Positions 16,751 through 25,569 of a DNA stretch of 64,000 nucleotides are shown here, one piece after another. This DNA is from Hymenobacter monticola (GTDB taxonomy: Bacteria > Bacteroidota > Bacteroidia > Cytophagales > Hymenobacteraceae), in contig NZ_CP094534.1 in NCBI RefSeq assembly GCF_022811645.1, positions 2,046,001-2,110,000 on the forward strand, written 5' to 3'. How positions within the stretch are numbered: the stretch's first letter is position 1; the number at the start of each line of letters is the position of its first letter. The notes beneath the pieces were generated by a model. That model was not told where the DNA came from. It ran no database searches and saw only the letters and a list, made by a program, of their open reading frames with translations. A program made the position numbers and the translations under genes.

Positions 16751-16846
16751 GCACTAAGGATGCGGCCGGATGGCGGCCACAACGGGGACTTTACCGGATT
16801 TGGGCGGGTGGGGTTGTCAAACTCAACCGGAAGCCTGGCAAAGCCG

Positions 16847-17293
16847 CTACGGCGCCACCCGCCGAAACACCAGCCGCGGCGTGGCCATCGAGCCATCATA
16901 CAGCCGCAAGTCGTCGCCGCTGATTTCGTAGCGCGTGGTCTGGGCCAGATTGGCGAGGTAGCGGGTTTCGAGCGTTTGCACGGGGCAGGGCGTCTGGGTC
17001 GGGATGGGCGTCGACAACTGGAGCTGCTGCCCGCTGCCGAGGCTGAAGCGCCCACTGAAATTGTTGCACGGTCCCAGGCCCACAATGCTATTGCCCAAGG
17101 CAGCGAATTCGATGTAGGACCGTGCCGCGCCCGAATAGCTCGACGCCATTACCGGAAACTCATCAATGCTGGTCAGCATCCAGCGGGCCTCAAGCAGGGT
17201 AGCCGCTGCGGGCTCGGCCGCTTCGTTTTTCTCGCAGCTGCCGAGGGAAATGGAAACAAGTATGGCCAACGGCAGGAGGCGACGAAACATCAT
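16847..17293 (-). CDS. META/HslJ-like lipoprotein
   Basis: About 148 residues. The start is taken at the Met-Met pair (17293/17290) just before FRRLLPLAILVSISLGSC, a lipoprotein signal peptide whose lipobox ends in Gly-Ser-Cys. A longer frame opens at 17317 but adds only eight unlikely residues. The body has the META-domain pattern: a W..TSIDEFPV strand, FAALGNSIVGLGPCNNFSG with the conserved G.CN.F, and a C-terminal LRLYDGSMATPRLVFRRV. Such proteins are small outer-membrane or periplasmic lipoproteins linked to stress or inhibitor functions. The exact role is unknown. Confidence 0.75.
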   Translation of the reverse strand: MMFRRLLPLAILVSISLGSCEKNEAAEPAAATLLEARWMLTSIDEFPVMASSYSGAARSYIEFAALGNSIVGLGPCNNFSGRFSLGSGQQLQLSTPIPTQTPCPVQTLETRYLANLAQTTRYEISGDDLRLYDGSMATPRLVFRRVAP

Positions 17294-17467
17294 AAAAGCA
17301 CGGGAAATAAAGTGCAAGGCTGATACGCAATATCAGCAAAATGATAGCAAAATGACAGCCACCCGGCCAACTTTTTATAAAGAATGCTAACCAAAACCAG
17401 TTGTTACCGAACTCTTTCCGTAAGCAGCCCTGTTGCCGGTCTACTTCCACCCGCTCCCCATTTGCTT

Positions 17468-17902
17468 ATGACCTTGCTGCCCATCGCCTCGCTGTTAATT
17501 GCCACGCTGCTGTCGGCGGCTCCCGCACCCAACGAGCCCCAGGCCGTAACGGTCACGGTCACCTCGCTGGTATCAACCACGGCAGCCGTCAGGCTGTATT
17601 TTTACAACACCCGGGAAGGTTTTTTGAAAAGCGGCAAGTGGGCGTTTTCCAAATCGGTGAAACCCGGCGGCAAGAGCGAATTCACGCTGCCGGTGGAGCT
17701 GCCGCGGGGCGATTGGGCGGTGGCCATCACCCAGGATTTGAATAATAACGATAAAATCGACAAAAATTTCCTCGGCATTCCCACCGAGCCGTATGCTTTT
17801 TCTAACAATGTGCGGCCCACGGTGGCCGCGCCCGGTTTTGATGAGTGCAAATTCACGGTGGATGGGCCCGGCAAAGTGGTGAGCATCGTATTGAAAAACT
17901 AA
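17468..17902 (+). CDS. DUF2141 secreted protein
   Basis: A 144-residue protein. ATG 17468 is chosen because it begins a clean signal peptide (MTLLPIASLLIATLLSAAPA); the frame is open from 17384. The mature part matches DUF2141: VRLYFYNTREGFLKSG, the Gly/Asp-rich ITQDLNNNDKIDKNFLGIP with an EF-hand-like acid cluster, and EPYAFSNNVRP. DUF2141 proteins are small secreted or periplasmic beta-sandwich proteins of unknown function, frequent in Bacteroidota. A terminator follows 41 bases after the stop. Confidence 0.85.
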   Translation: MTLLPIASLLIATLLSAAPAPNEPQAVTVTVTSLVSTTAAVRLYFYNTREGFLKSGKWAFSKSVKPGGKSEFTLPVELPRGDWAVAITQDLNNNDKIDKNFLGIPTEPYAFSNNVRPTVAAPGFDECKFTVDGPGKVVSIVLKN

Positions 17903-17942
17903 AACGCATTTGGCTCCTCTAAAGCCAAAGCTTGCTTATAGT

Positions 17943-17978
17943 AAAAGCCTCCTGCACAGAAATGTGGGAGGCTTTTTT
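17943..17978 (+). terminator. Rho-independent terminator after the DUF2141 gene
   Basis: AAAAGCCTCC (17943-17952) pairs with GGAGGCTTTT (17967-17976). The inner CACA/TGTG extends the stem around GAAA, and more T residues follow. Confidence 0.85.
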
Positions 17979-18076
17979 GTTGTGTATCGCATCTAAAAAA
18001 TGATATTTTACTTCCAATAAATGCTTTTAAGTTTTTATCATTTGTCAAACAAATACTGTGTTAAAAGCCGAATTTA

Positions 18077-18108
18077 TTGAATATAACCGTGTGAGTGTAA
18101 TAATTTTG
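18077..18108 (+). promoter_or_regulatory. Bacteroidota-type promoter of the T9SS protein gene
   Basis: A TTG at 18077-18079 and TAATTTTG at 18101-18108 match the -33 and -7 (TAnnTTTG) boxes of Bacteroidota vegetative promoters with a 21-base spacer. The region is AT-rich in an otherwise GC-rich genome. The start codon is 37 bases downstream. Confidence 0.55.
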
Positions 18109-18145
18109 CACCGATGTTACCCGACTTAACTTCTTGCTAGTAACT

Positions 18146-20032
18146 ATGAGCCAAACCTTTACTTCTGCTTCATTTCCGTACGTCGCAATAGCGCCCAAGC
18201 GCCGCGGCTTCTACTTGCCCGTGCTGTTGCTGCTAAGCTTTTTAAGCGTAAGCGGGACGTCCTGGGCTACTTCTTACGTGGTTGATAACCCCGATAAGAA
18301 GAAGACCTTCAATCTTGAGAACAACGACGACCTGACCATTAGCAGCAACGTCAACTTCGAAGGTATCATCAACGTCAACGGGAGCAACGTGACCATCACC
18401 GTTAACGGCGACCTTATCAACGGCAGCGTCATCGCGGTTAATAACGTAGTGAACACGGGGATTACCAATTTTGGCGTATTCAACGGCACGCTCATGGTAG
18501 CCAGCGGCGCCATCGGCACGGTTATCAACAACCTGGGTTCGGTCCCTTCGCAGCAGGTGTACCTGAACGCGCCCACCACTATTAACAACGGCAGCGCTTC
18601 GGCTTCGGCCGGGGTGAGCTGGACGGGCTACGTGGGCGGCCGGTTCGCGGCCGCGCCTACCATCAATAACTTCGGTAGCTGGACGGCGCAGATGCAGCCC
18701 CTGCCCGGCGGCACCATCAGCAACAAAGCCGGCGCCACCTGGAACGCTTACATGACCGTGAGTGCCCCGCTCAGCATCACCAACGAAGGCACCTGGAGCT
18801 CGCAGATTCAGCCGGCCGGCTCGGGCGCGCCTACCTTCACGTTCGTGAACAGCGGCACGTGGTCGGGCAGCGTAACGGCCAACAGCGTCGCCACGTCGGT
18901 GACCAACAGCGGCACCTGGAACAGCCAAATTGACTACAGCGGCGCGCTTACCATCGTGCACACTGCTGGCACCTGGAATGGCCTGCCCAACGGCAGCAGC
19001 GGCTCGCTGCGCATCACCAACGGCGCTACCTGGACCCAGGGCTTCAACTTCCCCGGCACTGGCCCCAACAGCTTTGTGAACACCGGCACGGCCACTTTCA
19101 ACCGTTACCTGGGCATGGGTTCGGCCACCACCATCACCAATAGCGGCGCCATGACGGTGAGCAACGGCATGGGCAACATCAGCGCCAATTCCAGCCTCAA
19201 CAACCAGCGTGGAGCTACCTTCCGGGTGGTGGGCCAGCTCGTGAACTTCGGCACGGTAAGCAACGCGGGCACCGTGGCCGTCTCCGGCGATTTCCGCAAC
19301 GAAGGCGGGGGCGTGATGAGCGGCCCGGCCGCTCCACTGCGCGGCAGCATCACGGCCAGTGGCTACTCGGTGAATGCCGGCGCGTTTGGCACCACGGGTC
19401 GCCTCGATTTCTGCGACGCCGGCAACAGCGCGGGCTTCGACCTGCAGTCGGGCACTGTGGGCTCGGGCATCACTTTTTGTGCGCTCCGGCCCCTGCCGGT
19501 GGAGCTGGCCGCTTTCACGGCCGAGGCGGTGAAGGACCGGGTGCTGGTGCGCTGGAGCACGGCCACGGAGCAAAACAGCGCCGTGTTCGTGGTAGAGCGC
19601 AGCGCCGATGGCAAGAGCTTCAATGCTGTGCGGGAGGTGAGCGCGCAGGGCAATTCGATGGTTGTGACGGCCTACGCCGCCGCCGACGCCAAGCCGCTGC
19701 CCGGCACCAGCTACTACCGCCTGCGCCAGGTAGACCGCGATGGCGCCGTGGCTTACTCGCCGGTGGCCAAAGTGAGCTTCGCCCTGGGCGCGCAACCCGT
19801 GCTGGCTTACCCCAACCCCACCACCGACCGTCTGGTGCTTGACCTGACCGCCGCTTCGGCCGAGGCTTGCGCCGTGCGGGTACTCACCCCGGCCGGCCAG
19901 GTGGTACGCACCGAAGCCCTGACCGGGGGCAGCTTGCAGGAAGTGTCGCTCGCGGGGCTGCCTGCTGGCCTCTACCTGCTGCAAGTGCGCACCGCCACGG
20001 GCAGCTCGGTGCAGCGCATCGAAAAGAAATAA
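18146..20032 (+). CDS. T9SS type A sorted surface protein with G-x-W repeats
   Basis: A 628-residue secreted protein. ATG 18146 begins MSQTFTSASF followed by a hydrophobic signal core (LPVLLLLSFLSVSG). Residues about 55-380 consist of degenerate repeats of roughly 20-25 residues built on N-S/E-GTW (FGSWTAQM, EGTWSSQI, SGTWSGSV, SGTWNSQID, AGTWNGL, GATWTQGF), a pattern of stacked beta strands. Residues about 455-545 hold the segment that often precedes T9SS signals (LPVELAAFTAEAVKDRVLVR, LRQVDRDG). The last 75 residues are a type A sorting domain (YPNPTTDRLVLDL, AGLYLLQVRT). The protein should cross the outer membrane through T9SS and stay surface-attached. Ligand unknown. Confidence 0.88.
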   Translation: MSQTFTSASFPYVAIAPKRRGFYLPVLLLLSFLSVSGTSWATSYVVDNPDKKKTFNLENNDDLTISSNVNFEGIINVNGSNVTITVNGDLINGSVIAVNNVVNTGITNFGVFNGTLMVASGAIGTVINNLGSVPSQQVYLNAPTTINNGSASASAGVSWTGYVGGRFAAAPTINNFGSWTAQMQPLPGGTISNKAGATWNAYMTVSAPLSITNEGTWSSQIQPAGSGAPTFTFVNSGTWSGSVTANSVATSVTNSGTWNSQIDYSGALTIVHTAGTWNGLPNGSSGSLRITNGATWTQGFNFPGTGPNSFVNTGTATFNRYLGMGSATTITNSGAMTVSNGMGNISANSSLNNQRGATFRVVGQLVNFGTVSNAGTVAVSGDFRNEGGGVMSGPAAPLRGSITASGYSVNAGAFGTTGRLDFCDAGNSAGFDLQSGTVGSGITFCALRPLPVELAAFTAEAVKDRVLVRWSTATEQNSAVFVVERSADGKSFNAVREVSAQGNSMVVTAYAAADAKPLPGTSYYRLRQVDRDGAVAYSPVAKVSFALGAQPVLAYPNPTTDRLVLDLTAASAEACAVRVLTPAGQVVRTEALTGGSLQEVSLAGLPAGLYLLQVRTATGSSVQRIEKK

Positions 20033-20039
20033 TTCTTAA

Positions 20040-20531
20040 TCAGTCGCCCCGAAACGGGTGCAGGCCCCGCGCCAGTCGTTCCGTGAGTGTCACGGCGCGG
20101 CGGGCGCGGGTTTCTGTTTGTTTGGCCTCGGCCACCAGGCGGGCCATGGCGCGGCGGTGGGCGCCGCTGTAGCGGAGGAAGGCGGCTTCGGCCTCGGGCC
20201 AGGCGGCCAGGGCTTCGGCCAGCTCGTCGGGCAAGTCCACGTGGTCGGGGTTGGGGTCGGGCGCGATGGTCACGTCCAGCCACTGGCCCAGCTCGATGCC
20301 CACGGCCCGGCACACGTCCTTGTTCAGCATGAGGTAGCGCCCGCCGCCTTCCAGCGGCAGCAGCCCCAGCCGCAGCTCCTGCCCTCTGATGGTAACAATG
20401 ACTCGTTTGGCTGCCTTGCCGCCCAGCGCGGTCAGCACGTCGGCCGGCACCACAATGGTTTGGGTGGGCATGAAGCTGGGGCCGCCGGGCTCCAGTTGGG
20501 CGCGAAAAAGGATAGGTGCGGAACTGGGCAT
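20040..20531 (-). CDS. DUF1905 / YdeI-OmpD-associated family protein
   Basis: A 163-residue cytoplasmic protein. The N-terminal DUF1905 part is a small beta barrel (FRAQLEPGGPSFMPTQTIVV, GKAAKRVIVTIRGQELRLGL, LMLNKDVCRAVGIELGQWL). The C-terminal YdeI-like helical part includes LPDELAEALAAWPEAEAAF and a tail ending in LARGLHPFRG. Members are small, widespread and of uncertain role; one branch is linked to bacteriocin resistance. The gene is convergent with the T9SS gene, only 7 bases away, with no terminator visible between them. Confidence 0.82.
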   Translation of the reverse strand: MPSSAPILFRAQLEPGGPSFMPTQTIVVPADVLTALGGKAAKRVIVTIRGQELRLGLLPLEGGGRYLMLNKDVCRAVGIELGQWLDVTIAPDPNPDHVDLPDELAEALAAWPEAEAAFLRYSGAHRRAMARLVAEAKQTETRARRAVTLTERLARGLHPFRGD

Positions 20532-20710
20532 TGGGCTACATGCAAAGGGCCAAGCAGGCGTGGATTTTCGCTTTTAAAAGTAAAGCTGTTTTACCAGCGG
20601 AATACCCGGAAGAAGACGAAGCATGGCGAAGAGGGGCGAAATCATTTACTCCGCAGGCCTGCGTCGTGCCCGGGCCCATCGGATGCAGGCGCCTACATTT
20701 GACCTTGATT

Positions 20711-21985
20711 ATGGCCCCTGCTTCTGGTAAGAAAATATCAATAGCCGCGCTGGTTGTGCTGATGCTGGCCACCTGCCTGTCGTTCTGGCTGGCCCCGGCG
20801 CCGCAGGGCGAGCCCGAGGTGGAGTACTGGGGACATTACGCCCAGGTAGGGCCGGGGCTGGGGTTTGTGGTGAACCACGACAGCTACGGCTACCTGGCCG
20901 TAGCGCAGGAGCCCGGCAAGCTGCTGCTGCCGCAGGAGGTGCGGCAGTCGCGCCCGCTGTATGCACTACTGGGCGCAGCCGTGGGCTACCCGCTTGCAGC
21001 TTTGCTGGGGCTGGCCAGCCGCGTTGGGCTGGCCCCGCCGTGGCCGCCCGAAGACGTCGCTTTTTATGGTTTTTACAGCGGGTTTGTAATGCTCAACGGC
21101 TTAGTGCTGTTGCTGGCTTTGTGGCTATTCCGGCAGCTATTCGATGTTTTCACGGCAGGCCAGGGCAGCAAAGCCGAATTTTATGCGCTGGCCTGGGTAC
21201 TCGTGGCCAACCCTATTACGAAGGCTTTTTTCTGGACGGCGCACCAGCAGATGTTTGCGTTTCTGGTGCCCCTGTTCTGCCTGTGGCTGGCCATCCGACT
21301 GCGGCAAGGGCGGGTACTGCCGTGGGCCGGCTTGAGCGAGCTGGCCCTGGGGTTGGGTGTGCTGCCGCTGGTGTACGGGAGCTTTGTGCTGGTGTGGCCG
21401 GCGCTGGCGTTTGGCATGCTGAGGTTTGGCGATGCCACTCCTCCGAGCTGGGCAAACCGATTTGGCAGGCTCGCACTCAGCGCGCTGCTTTTCGGCCTGC
21501 CCACGCTAGGGTGGATTCTGCTGCTGAAATTGGTTGGAACCACTTATTATAACCACGAAGCCGAACGATTTCACCAACTGGTGTGGCTGTTGGATGCGCG
21601 TCACCTGCCGCTGGCTGACGCGGCCAGCCTGGTGGGCAGCAAGCTATTGGAGTATCTGGCCAGCATTCAGCTCATGGGATTCTGGCTGCTGGGCAGCGCG
21701 GGCTTGTATGCCGCCACCCGGTGGCGCACCCGGGCGCAGGCGGCCCAGGTGCTGCCCGCCATGGCTGGGGCCGCGCTGGCGTGGGTGTCGGGCTGCTTTG
21801 TCGCATTCTTCGCCCTGCTGGGCTACTACCCCGAGCGCCTGGCTTTCACCCTGCTGCCATTGGTGCTGTGCCTACTGGTGGCCCTGCTGCCGCGCTGGCC
21901 CCGGTGCTACGCCCAGCCGGCGGCGCTGGCTGTGGCCGCCGGCTGGTACCTCTACGTGCTGCTGAGCTACGGCCCCTTTAGCTAG
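20711..21985 (+). CDS. Polytopic membrane protein, function unknown
   Basis: A 424-residue integral membrane protein. ATG 20711 is chosen because it directly precedes the first transmembrane helix (ISIAALVVLMLATCLSFWLA); the frame is open further upstream but that part is not protein-like. I count roughly nine or ten hydrophobic segments, with a conserved-looking extracytoplasmic loop after the first helix (YWGHYAQVGPGLGFVVNHDS) that contains YGYLAVAQ. The overall plan, an acidic/aromatic first loop followed by many helices, resembles GT-C-like or mannosyltransferase-like membrane proteins, but no diagnostic DD/DE motif is certain. The 3' end overlaps the convergent aldo/keto reductase gene by 4 bases. 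Confidence 0.7.
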   Translation: MAPASGKKISIAALVVLMLATCLSFWLAPAPQGEPEVEYWGHYAQVGPGLGFVVNHDSYGYLAVAQEPGKLLLPQEVRQSRPLYALLGAAVGYPLAALLGLASRVGLAPPWPPEDVAFYGFYSGFVMLNGLVLLLALWLFRQLFDVFTAGQGSKAEFYALAWVLVANPITKAFFWTAHQQMFAFLVPLFCLWLAIRLRQGRVLPWAGLSELALGLGVLPLVYGSFVLVWPALAFGMLRFGDATPPSWANRFGRLALSALLFGLPTLGWILLLKLVGTTYYNHEAERFHQLVWLLDARHLPLADAASLVGSKLLEYLASIQLMGFWLLGSAGLYAATRWRTRAQAAQVLPAMAGAALAWVSGCFVAFFALLGYYPERLAFTLLPLVLCLLVALLPRWPRCYAQPAALAVAAGWYLYVLLSYGPFS

Positions 21986-22971
21986 GCCGCCAGCTCGCGC
22001 AGCTGCTTGTTAATGAAGTCCACCTCCTCGAACGTGAGCTGGAAATCCATGGCCCGGGCGTTTTGTACGGCCTGCTCAGGGTTGCGGGCGCCCACCAGCG
22101 CTACCGTGATGCCGGGCTGCGCCAGCGTCCAGCGCAGCACGAGCTGGCCCAGGGTGGCGTTTTTGGTTTCGGCCAGCGGGCGAATCTTATTCAGCATGGC
22201 ATTCACGCGCTGCACGTTCTCGGGCGTGAACAGGCGGTGGCCCCGGCGCAGGTCGCCTTCGCCAAACTCCTGGCCGGGCTTCATCTTGCCGGTGAGCAGG
22301 CCCAGCTGCAGCGGGCTATACACCAGAATGGCCTTGTTATTTTCAATGCAATACGGCACCACATCGGCCTCAATATCGCGCCGCACCATGCTGTAAGGCA
22401 CTTGGTTGGAGGCGAGGTTGATGGTTTTTTCGGCTTCCTGCATCTGGGCCACCGAGTAGTTGCTCACGCCGCCCGCGCGCACCTTGCCCTGCTCCACGAG
22501 GCGGCCCAGGGCCTCCATGGTTTCGTCAATCGGGGTGGTCACGTCGGGCCAGTGCTGCTGGTAAAGGTCGATGTAGTCGGTGCCGAGGCGGCGCAGGCTG
22601 TCTTCGCATTCCTTGATAATGCTGTCGCGGCCGGCGTACTTGTACACGTCGAGGTCGTGGCCGTTGTTGTCCTTGGTTTTCATGGCGAAGTCGCCCTTGG
22701 CCAAGTCCCAGCGCATGCCGAATTTGGTCAGAATCTGCACCTTGTCGCGTGGCAGGCCCTTGATGGCCTCGCCCACGATTTCCTCGCTGAAGCCCATGCC
22801 GTACACCGGCGCCGTGTCGATGCTGGTCACGCCCAGGTCGTAGCTGGCCCGGATGGCGCCCACGGCGTCGTTCTGCTCGGTGCCGCCCCACATCCAGCCG
22901 CCAGCGGCCCAGCTGCCAAAGGTGATGCGCGAAACGGTGACGCCGGAGTTGCCTAGTTTTTGAAATTCCAT
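21982..22971 (-). CDS. Aldo/keto reductase
   Basis: A 329-residue NADPH-dependent (beta/alpha)8 reductase. The family signature is visible: catalytic Asp and Tyr in SIDTAPVYGMG, Lys in QILTKFGMRW, His in LYQQHWPD. Cofactor-binding residues follow in GVSNYSVAQM, SPLQLGLLTGKM and the C-terminal VALVGARNPEQAVQNA. It resembles the AKR subgroup that includes YajO/IolS-like enzymes. The physiological substrate is not evident. A single gene with divergent neighbours. Confidence 0.9.
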   Translation of the reverse strand: MEFQKLGNSGVTVSRITFGSWAAGGWMWGGTEQNDAVGAIRASYDLGVTSIDTAPVYGMGFSEEIVGEAIKGLPRDKVQILTKFGMRWDLAKGDFAMKTKDNNGHDLDVYKYAGRDSIIKECEDSLRRLGTDYIDLYQQHWPDVTTPIDETMEALGRLVEQGKVRAGGVSNYSVAQMQEAEKTINLASNQVPYSMVRRDIEADVVPYCIENNKAILVYSPLQLGLLTGKMKPGQEFGEGDLRRGHRLFTPENVQRVNAMLNKIRPLAETKNATLGQLVLRWTLAQPGITVALVGARNPEQAVQNARAMDFQLTFEEVDFINKQLRELAA

Positions 22972-23085
22972 GAGGTTGATTGGTCGGGTGAATGGGAAGT
23001 GGCCGCGTTGGGGCCGGGGTTTTTAACCGAGCTTTGGGGGCGAAGGTTGTGGTAATGGATTAATTTGAACGCCATGCCGCGCGCC

Positions 23086-23150
23086 GCCGAGGCATCTCGT
23101 TCGCTTCGTTGTGATGCCGTTGATTACTTCCGCACACGAGATGTCTCGGC
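23086..23150. repeat. Inverted-repeat element, family H (65 bp)
   Basis: GCCGAGGCATCTCGT (23086-23100) and ACGAGATGTCTCGGC (23136-23150) are inverted with one mismatch in 15, around a 35-base centre. It lies in the leader between the divergent aldo/keto reductase and DsbA-like genes. Confidence 0.65.
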
Positions 23151-23256
23151 TGCGCCCGACAATGACATGCTGCTGTGGCCGCAAGCCCGTAATCCGAAAC
23201 TTTTCCCCGCCTCCGTTTCTTGTAGCCACTTCCATAGCTTCAAAAATCTCATTGAT

Positions 23257-23961
23257 ATGAAAGTTGAAATCTGGTCCGACGTGGTTTGCCCGTTCTGCTA
23301 CATCGGCAAGCGCAAGTTTGAGAATGCGCTTAAAGGCTTCGCGCACCGCGACGAAGTAGAAGTGGTGTGGCACAGCTTCGAGCTGAACCCGGAATTCGAG
23401 CCCGTTCCCGGCCTGAGCATTCACGACCACCTTGCCCAAAAGAAAGGCGTGTCGCCCGCCGAGGGCCGCCGCATGAACGACTACATGACCGGCGTGGCCA
23501 AAGAAGTGGACCTGGACTACGACTTTGACAAGGCCATTCCGGCCAATACCTTCCTGGCGCACCAGCTCATTCACCTCGGTGCCCACCACGGCCGGCAGGA
23601 CGCCACTAAAGAGCGCCTGTTTGCCGCCTACTACACCGAAGGCCAGGACCTCAACGACCTTGACACGCTGGTGAAGCTTGGCACTGAAGTAGGCCTCGAT
23701 GCCACCGAAATCCGTGAAGCCCTCACGGCCGGCACCTACGCCGAAGCCGTGCGCATCGACGAGTACCACGCTCAGCAAATCAACGTGCGCGGCGTGCCCT
23801 TCTTCGTGTTTGAGGACAAGTACGCCGTGTCGGGCGCGCAGCCCAGCGAGCTGTTTGCCGAGGTGCTGGAAAAGGTGTACGAGGAGTTCAAGCCCGCCAA
23901 ACCCGCCCTGGTTTCGCTGGGCGACGGCGACGCCTGCGGGCCGGACGGCTGCGCGGTGTAA
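23257..23961 (+). CDS. FrnE-like DsbA family oxidoreductase
   Basis: A 234-residue thioredoxin-fold protein without signal peptide, so cytoplasmic. ATG 23257 starts MKVEIWSDVVCPFCYIGKRK, with the active-site CPFC at residues 11-14. The helical insertion typical of DsbA follows, then the cis-Pro loop VRGVPFFVFEDKYAVSGAQ around residue 180. It ends in a Cys-containing tail (GDACGPDGCAV). The FrnE/YwbO subfamily includes polyketide isomerases and disulfide oxidoreductases in oxidative stress. The tail Cys pair could add a further redox site; that is an inference. Confidence 0.9.
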   Translation: MKVEIWSDVVCPFCYIGKRKFENALKGFAHRDEVEVVWHSFELNPEFEPVPGLSIHDHLAQKKGVSPAEGRRMNDYMTGVAKEVDLDYDFDKAIPANTFLAHQLIHLGAHHGRQDATKERLFAAYYTEGQDLNDLDTLVKLGTEVGLDATEIREALTAGTYAEAVRIDEYHAQQINVRGVPFFVFEDKYAVSGAQPSELFAEVLEKVYEEFKPAKPALVSLGDGDACGPDGCAV

Positions 23962-23979
23962 AGCCCGAAAAACCCCGTA

Positions 23980-24015
23980 AAAAAGCCGGTCGTGCCATGG
24001 CACGACCGGCTTTTT
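23980..24015. terminator. Bidirectional terminator, perfect 36-base palindrome
   Basis: AAAAAGCCGGTCGTGCC is followed directly by its exact reverse complement ending in TTTTT. It lies between the convergent DsbA-like and PAS genes, 18 bases from each stop, and has an A-run and a T-run on opposite sides. Confidence 0.88.
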
Positions 24016-24033
24016 AGTGTTCATAATCTGCAG

Positions 24034-25509
24034 CTAGGCGGCGTCTTGCCCGTCGCGCGGTTGCCCTTGCTGCGTTTCGGCTTGCTGCCGGGTCAGGGTT
24101 CTATCGGTCACTTCCACGATAAAAGCCAGGATGCCAAGCGTCTGGCCTTGTTCGTTGCGAAGGGGCTGGTAGCTGAAGTCGATGTAGTGGCTGGATTGCT
24201 GGCCGGTGGTGGGGTGGGTGAGCTGAACGGGCATGTCGCGGCCCTGGAAGGGCTCGCCGGTGGCATACACCTGGTCGAGCAGCTTGATGAAGCCTTGTTC
24301 CAAGGCCTCTGGGAAAACCTCGGCGGCCGTAAGGCCCACCCGCGCCCGATTGCCCGACAGGTCTTGGTAATGCTCATTCATAAACGAAAACCGGTGTTCG
24401 GGCCCGGTAAGGGTGGCAATGCCGGCCGGCGTTTGCCCCAGAATCTGGCTCAGCAAGAGTTGCTGCTGAGCGGCGTTGATGCGGTGCTGCTCGGCCTCGG
24501 CCAGGGCGCTTTGCAGCTGCTTGGTGCGCTCAGCCACATTGCCTTCCAGCAACTGCTGCACTTTCAGCACTTCTTCCTGGTTGGTCAGCAGCTCGGCGTT
24601 GCTTTCCTGCAAGGCCTGGTTTACGGCGGCGAGCTGGGTGTTCAGTTCCTGGATTTTTTGGCGGGCCTGAACCTGCTCCGTTACCTCCGTGGCCACGACC
24701 ATGGCGCCGTAAATGCTGCCATTGTCTTCGTAGAGAGGCACATACACGAAGTCCCAGTACACGGTTTCGCGCTGGCCGTTGCGGTCGTGCTGGGCTTCCA
24801 TGCCGTGGGCCACGTAGGGCTCACCCGTGGCCATCACTCCATCGAGCAACTCCTCGTAGCCCATGCCGGCGACCTCGGGCAATGCCTCAAAGAGGCCTTT
24901 GCCGATAATATCGGCTTGGTTGCGGCCCCACAGCTCGCAAACCAGCGGGTTGGCAAACTCGATGGTGTAGCTTGAGCCGCGGTAAGTAGCAATGGCCACC
25001 GGGGCCTGCTCGAAAATGCGGCTCAGTTCGCTGCGCTGCCAGTCGGCGGCTTCGCGGGCGGCCTGCTCGCGCACTTGCGCATCGTGCAGCCGCGCGGCGG
25101 CCTCGGTTTCGGCCGTGATGTTGACCACCGTCTGAATAAGGTGCGTGACGCGGCCTTGCTCGTCGAGCACGGGCGTGTTGCGCGCCTGCCAGTAGTGCTC
25201 CACAAACTGGCCGGGATGCTCGGGGTCGGGCAGGGCGTAGCGCTGGGCGGGCAGCTCGTTGGGCTGGCCTGTGGCCAGAACGCGCTCCAACGCCGCCTGT
25301 ACATCGGCCACGGAATGGGCCGTCGGGTCGTTGGGGTTATCGGGAAAGACGTCGGACCGGTGGCGGCCCAGCATGTTGGCGCGCGGTGTGCCCGTCACGG
25401 CTACGAAGCTGTCGCTGGCCGCTTCAATCACAAAATCAGGCGAAAGCAGCACACAGGCGCTGGGCAGGGCGCTAAAAACGGACAACAGGTCCGAAGCAGG
25501 GGCGGGCAT
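24034..25509 (-). CDS. Triple-PAS protein without an output domain
   Basis: About 491 residues from ATG 25509 (MPAPASDLLSVFSALPSACV); the frame is open to 25554. Three PAS modules can be seen: LLSPDFVIEAASDSFVAVTG near the N-terminus, IFEQAPVAIATYRGSSYTIE in the middle, and ILGQTPAGIATLTGPEHRFS near residue 370. Each ends in a strand of the type VVNITAE, VVATEVTEQ or FIVEVTDR. A coiled coil of about 80 residues rich in Gln/Glu separates PAS2 and PAS3. No HisKA, HATPase, GGDEF or phosphatase domain follows: the protein ends within 20 residues of PAS3 and a strong terminator is next. It may be a truncated sensor kinase or a stand-alone ligand/redox sensor. Confidence 0.85.
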   Translation of the reverse strand: MPAPASDLLSVFSALPSACVLLSPDFVIEAASDSFVAVTGTPRANMLGRHRSDVFPDNPNDPTAHSVADVQAALERVLATGQPNELPAQRYALPDPEHPGQFVEHYWQARNTPVLDEQGRVTHLIQTVVNITAETEAAARLHDAQVREQAAREAADWQRSELSRIFEQAPVAIATYRGSSYTIEFANPLVCELWGRNQADIIGKGLFEALPEVAGMGYEELLDGVMATGEPYVAHGMEAQHDRNGQRETVYWDFVYVPLYEDNGSIYGAMVVATEVTEQVQARQKIQELNTQLAAVNQALQESNAELLTNQEEVLKVQQLLEGNVAERTKQLQSALAEAEQHRINAAQQQLLLSQILGQTPAGIATLTGPEHRFSFMNEHYQDLSGNRARVGLTAAEVFPEALEQGFIKLLDQVYATGEPFQGRDMPVQLTHPTTGQQSSHYIDFSYQPLRNEQGQTLGILAFIVEVTDRTLTRQQAETQQGQPRDGQDAA

Positions 25510-25569
25510 AAGAGCAGAAGTAAGACCGGCGGTAAAGGAATGCGAAATACGCAATTCCCAACCATTTGG

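Noticed and set aside
18242..19984. 580-residue open frame opposite the T9SS protein
   Set aside because: Antisense shadow; the plus strand has signal peptide, repeats and sorting domain, while the minus translation is His/Arg/Gly/Val-rich noise.
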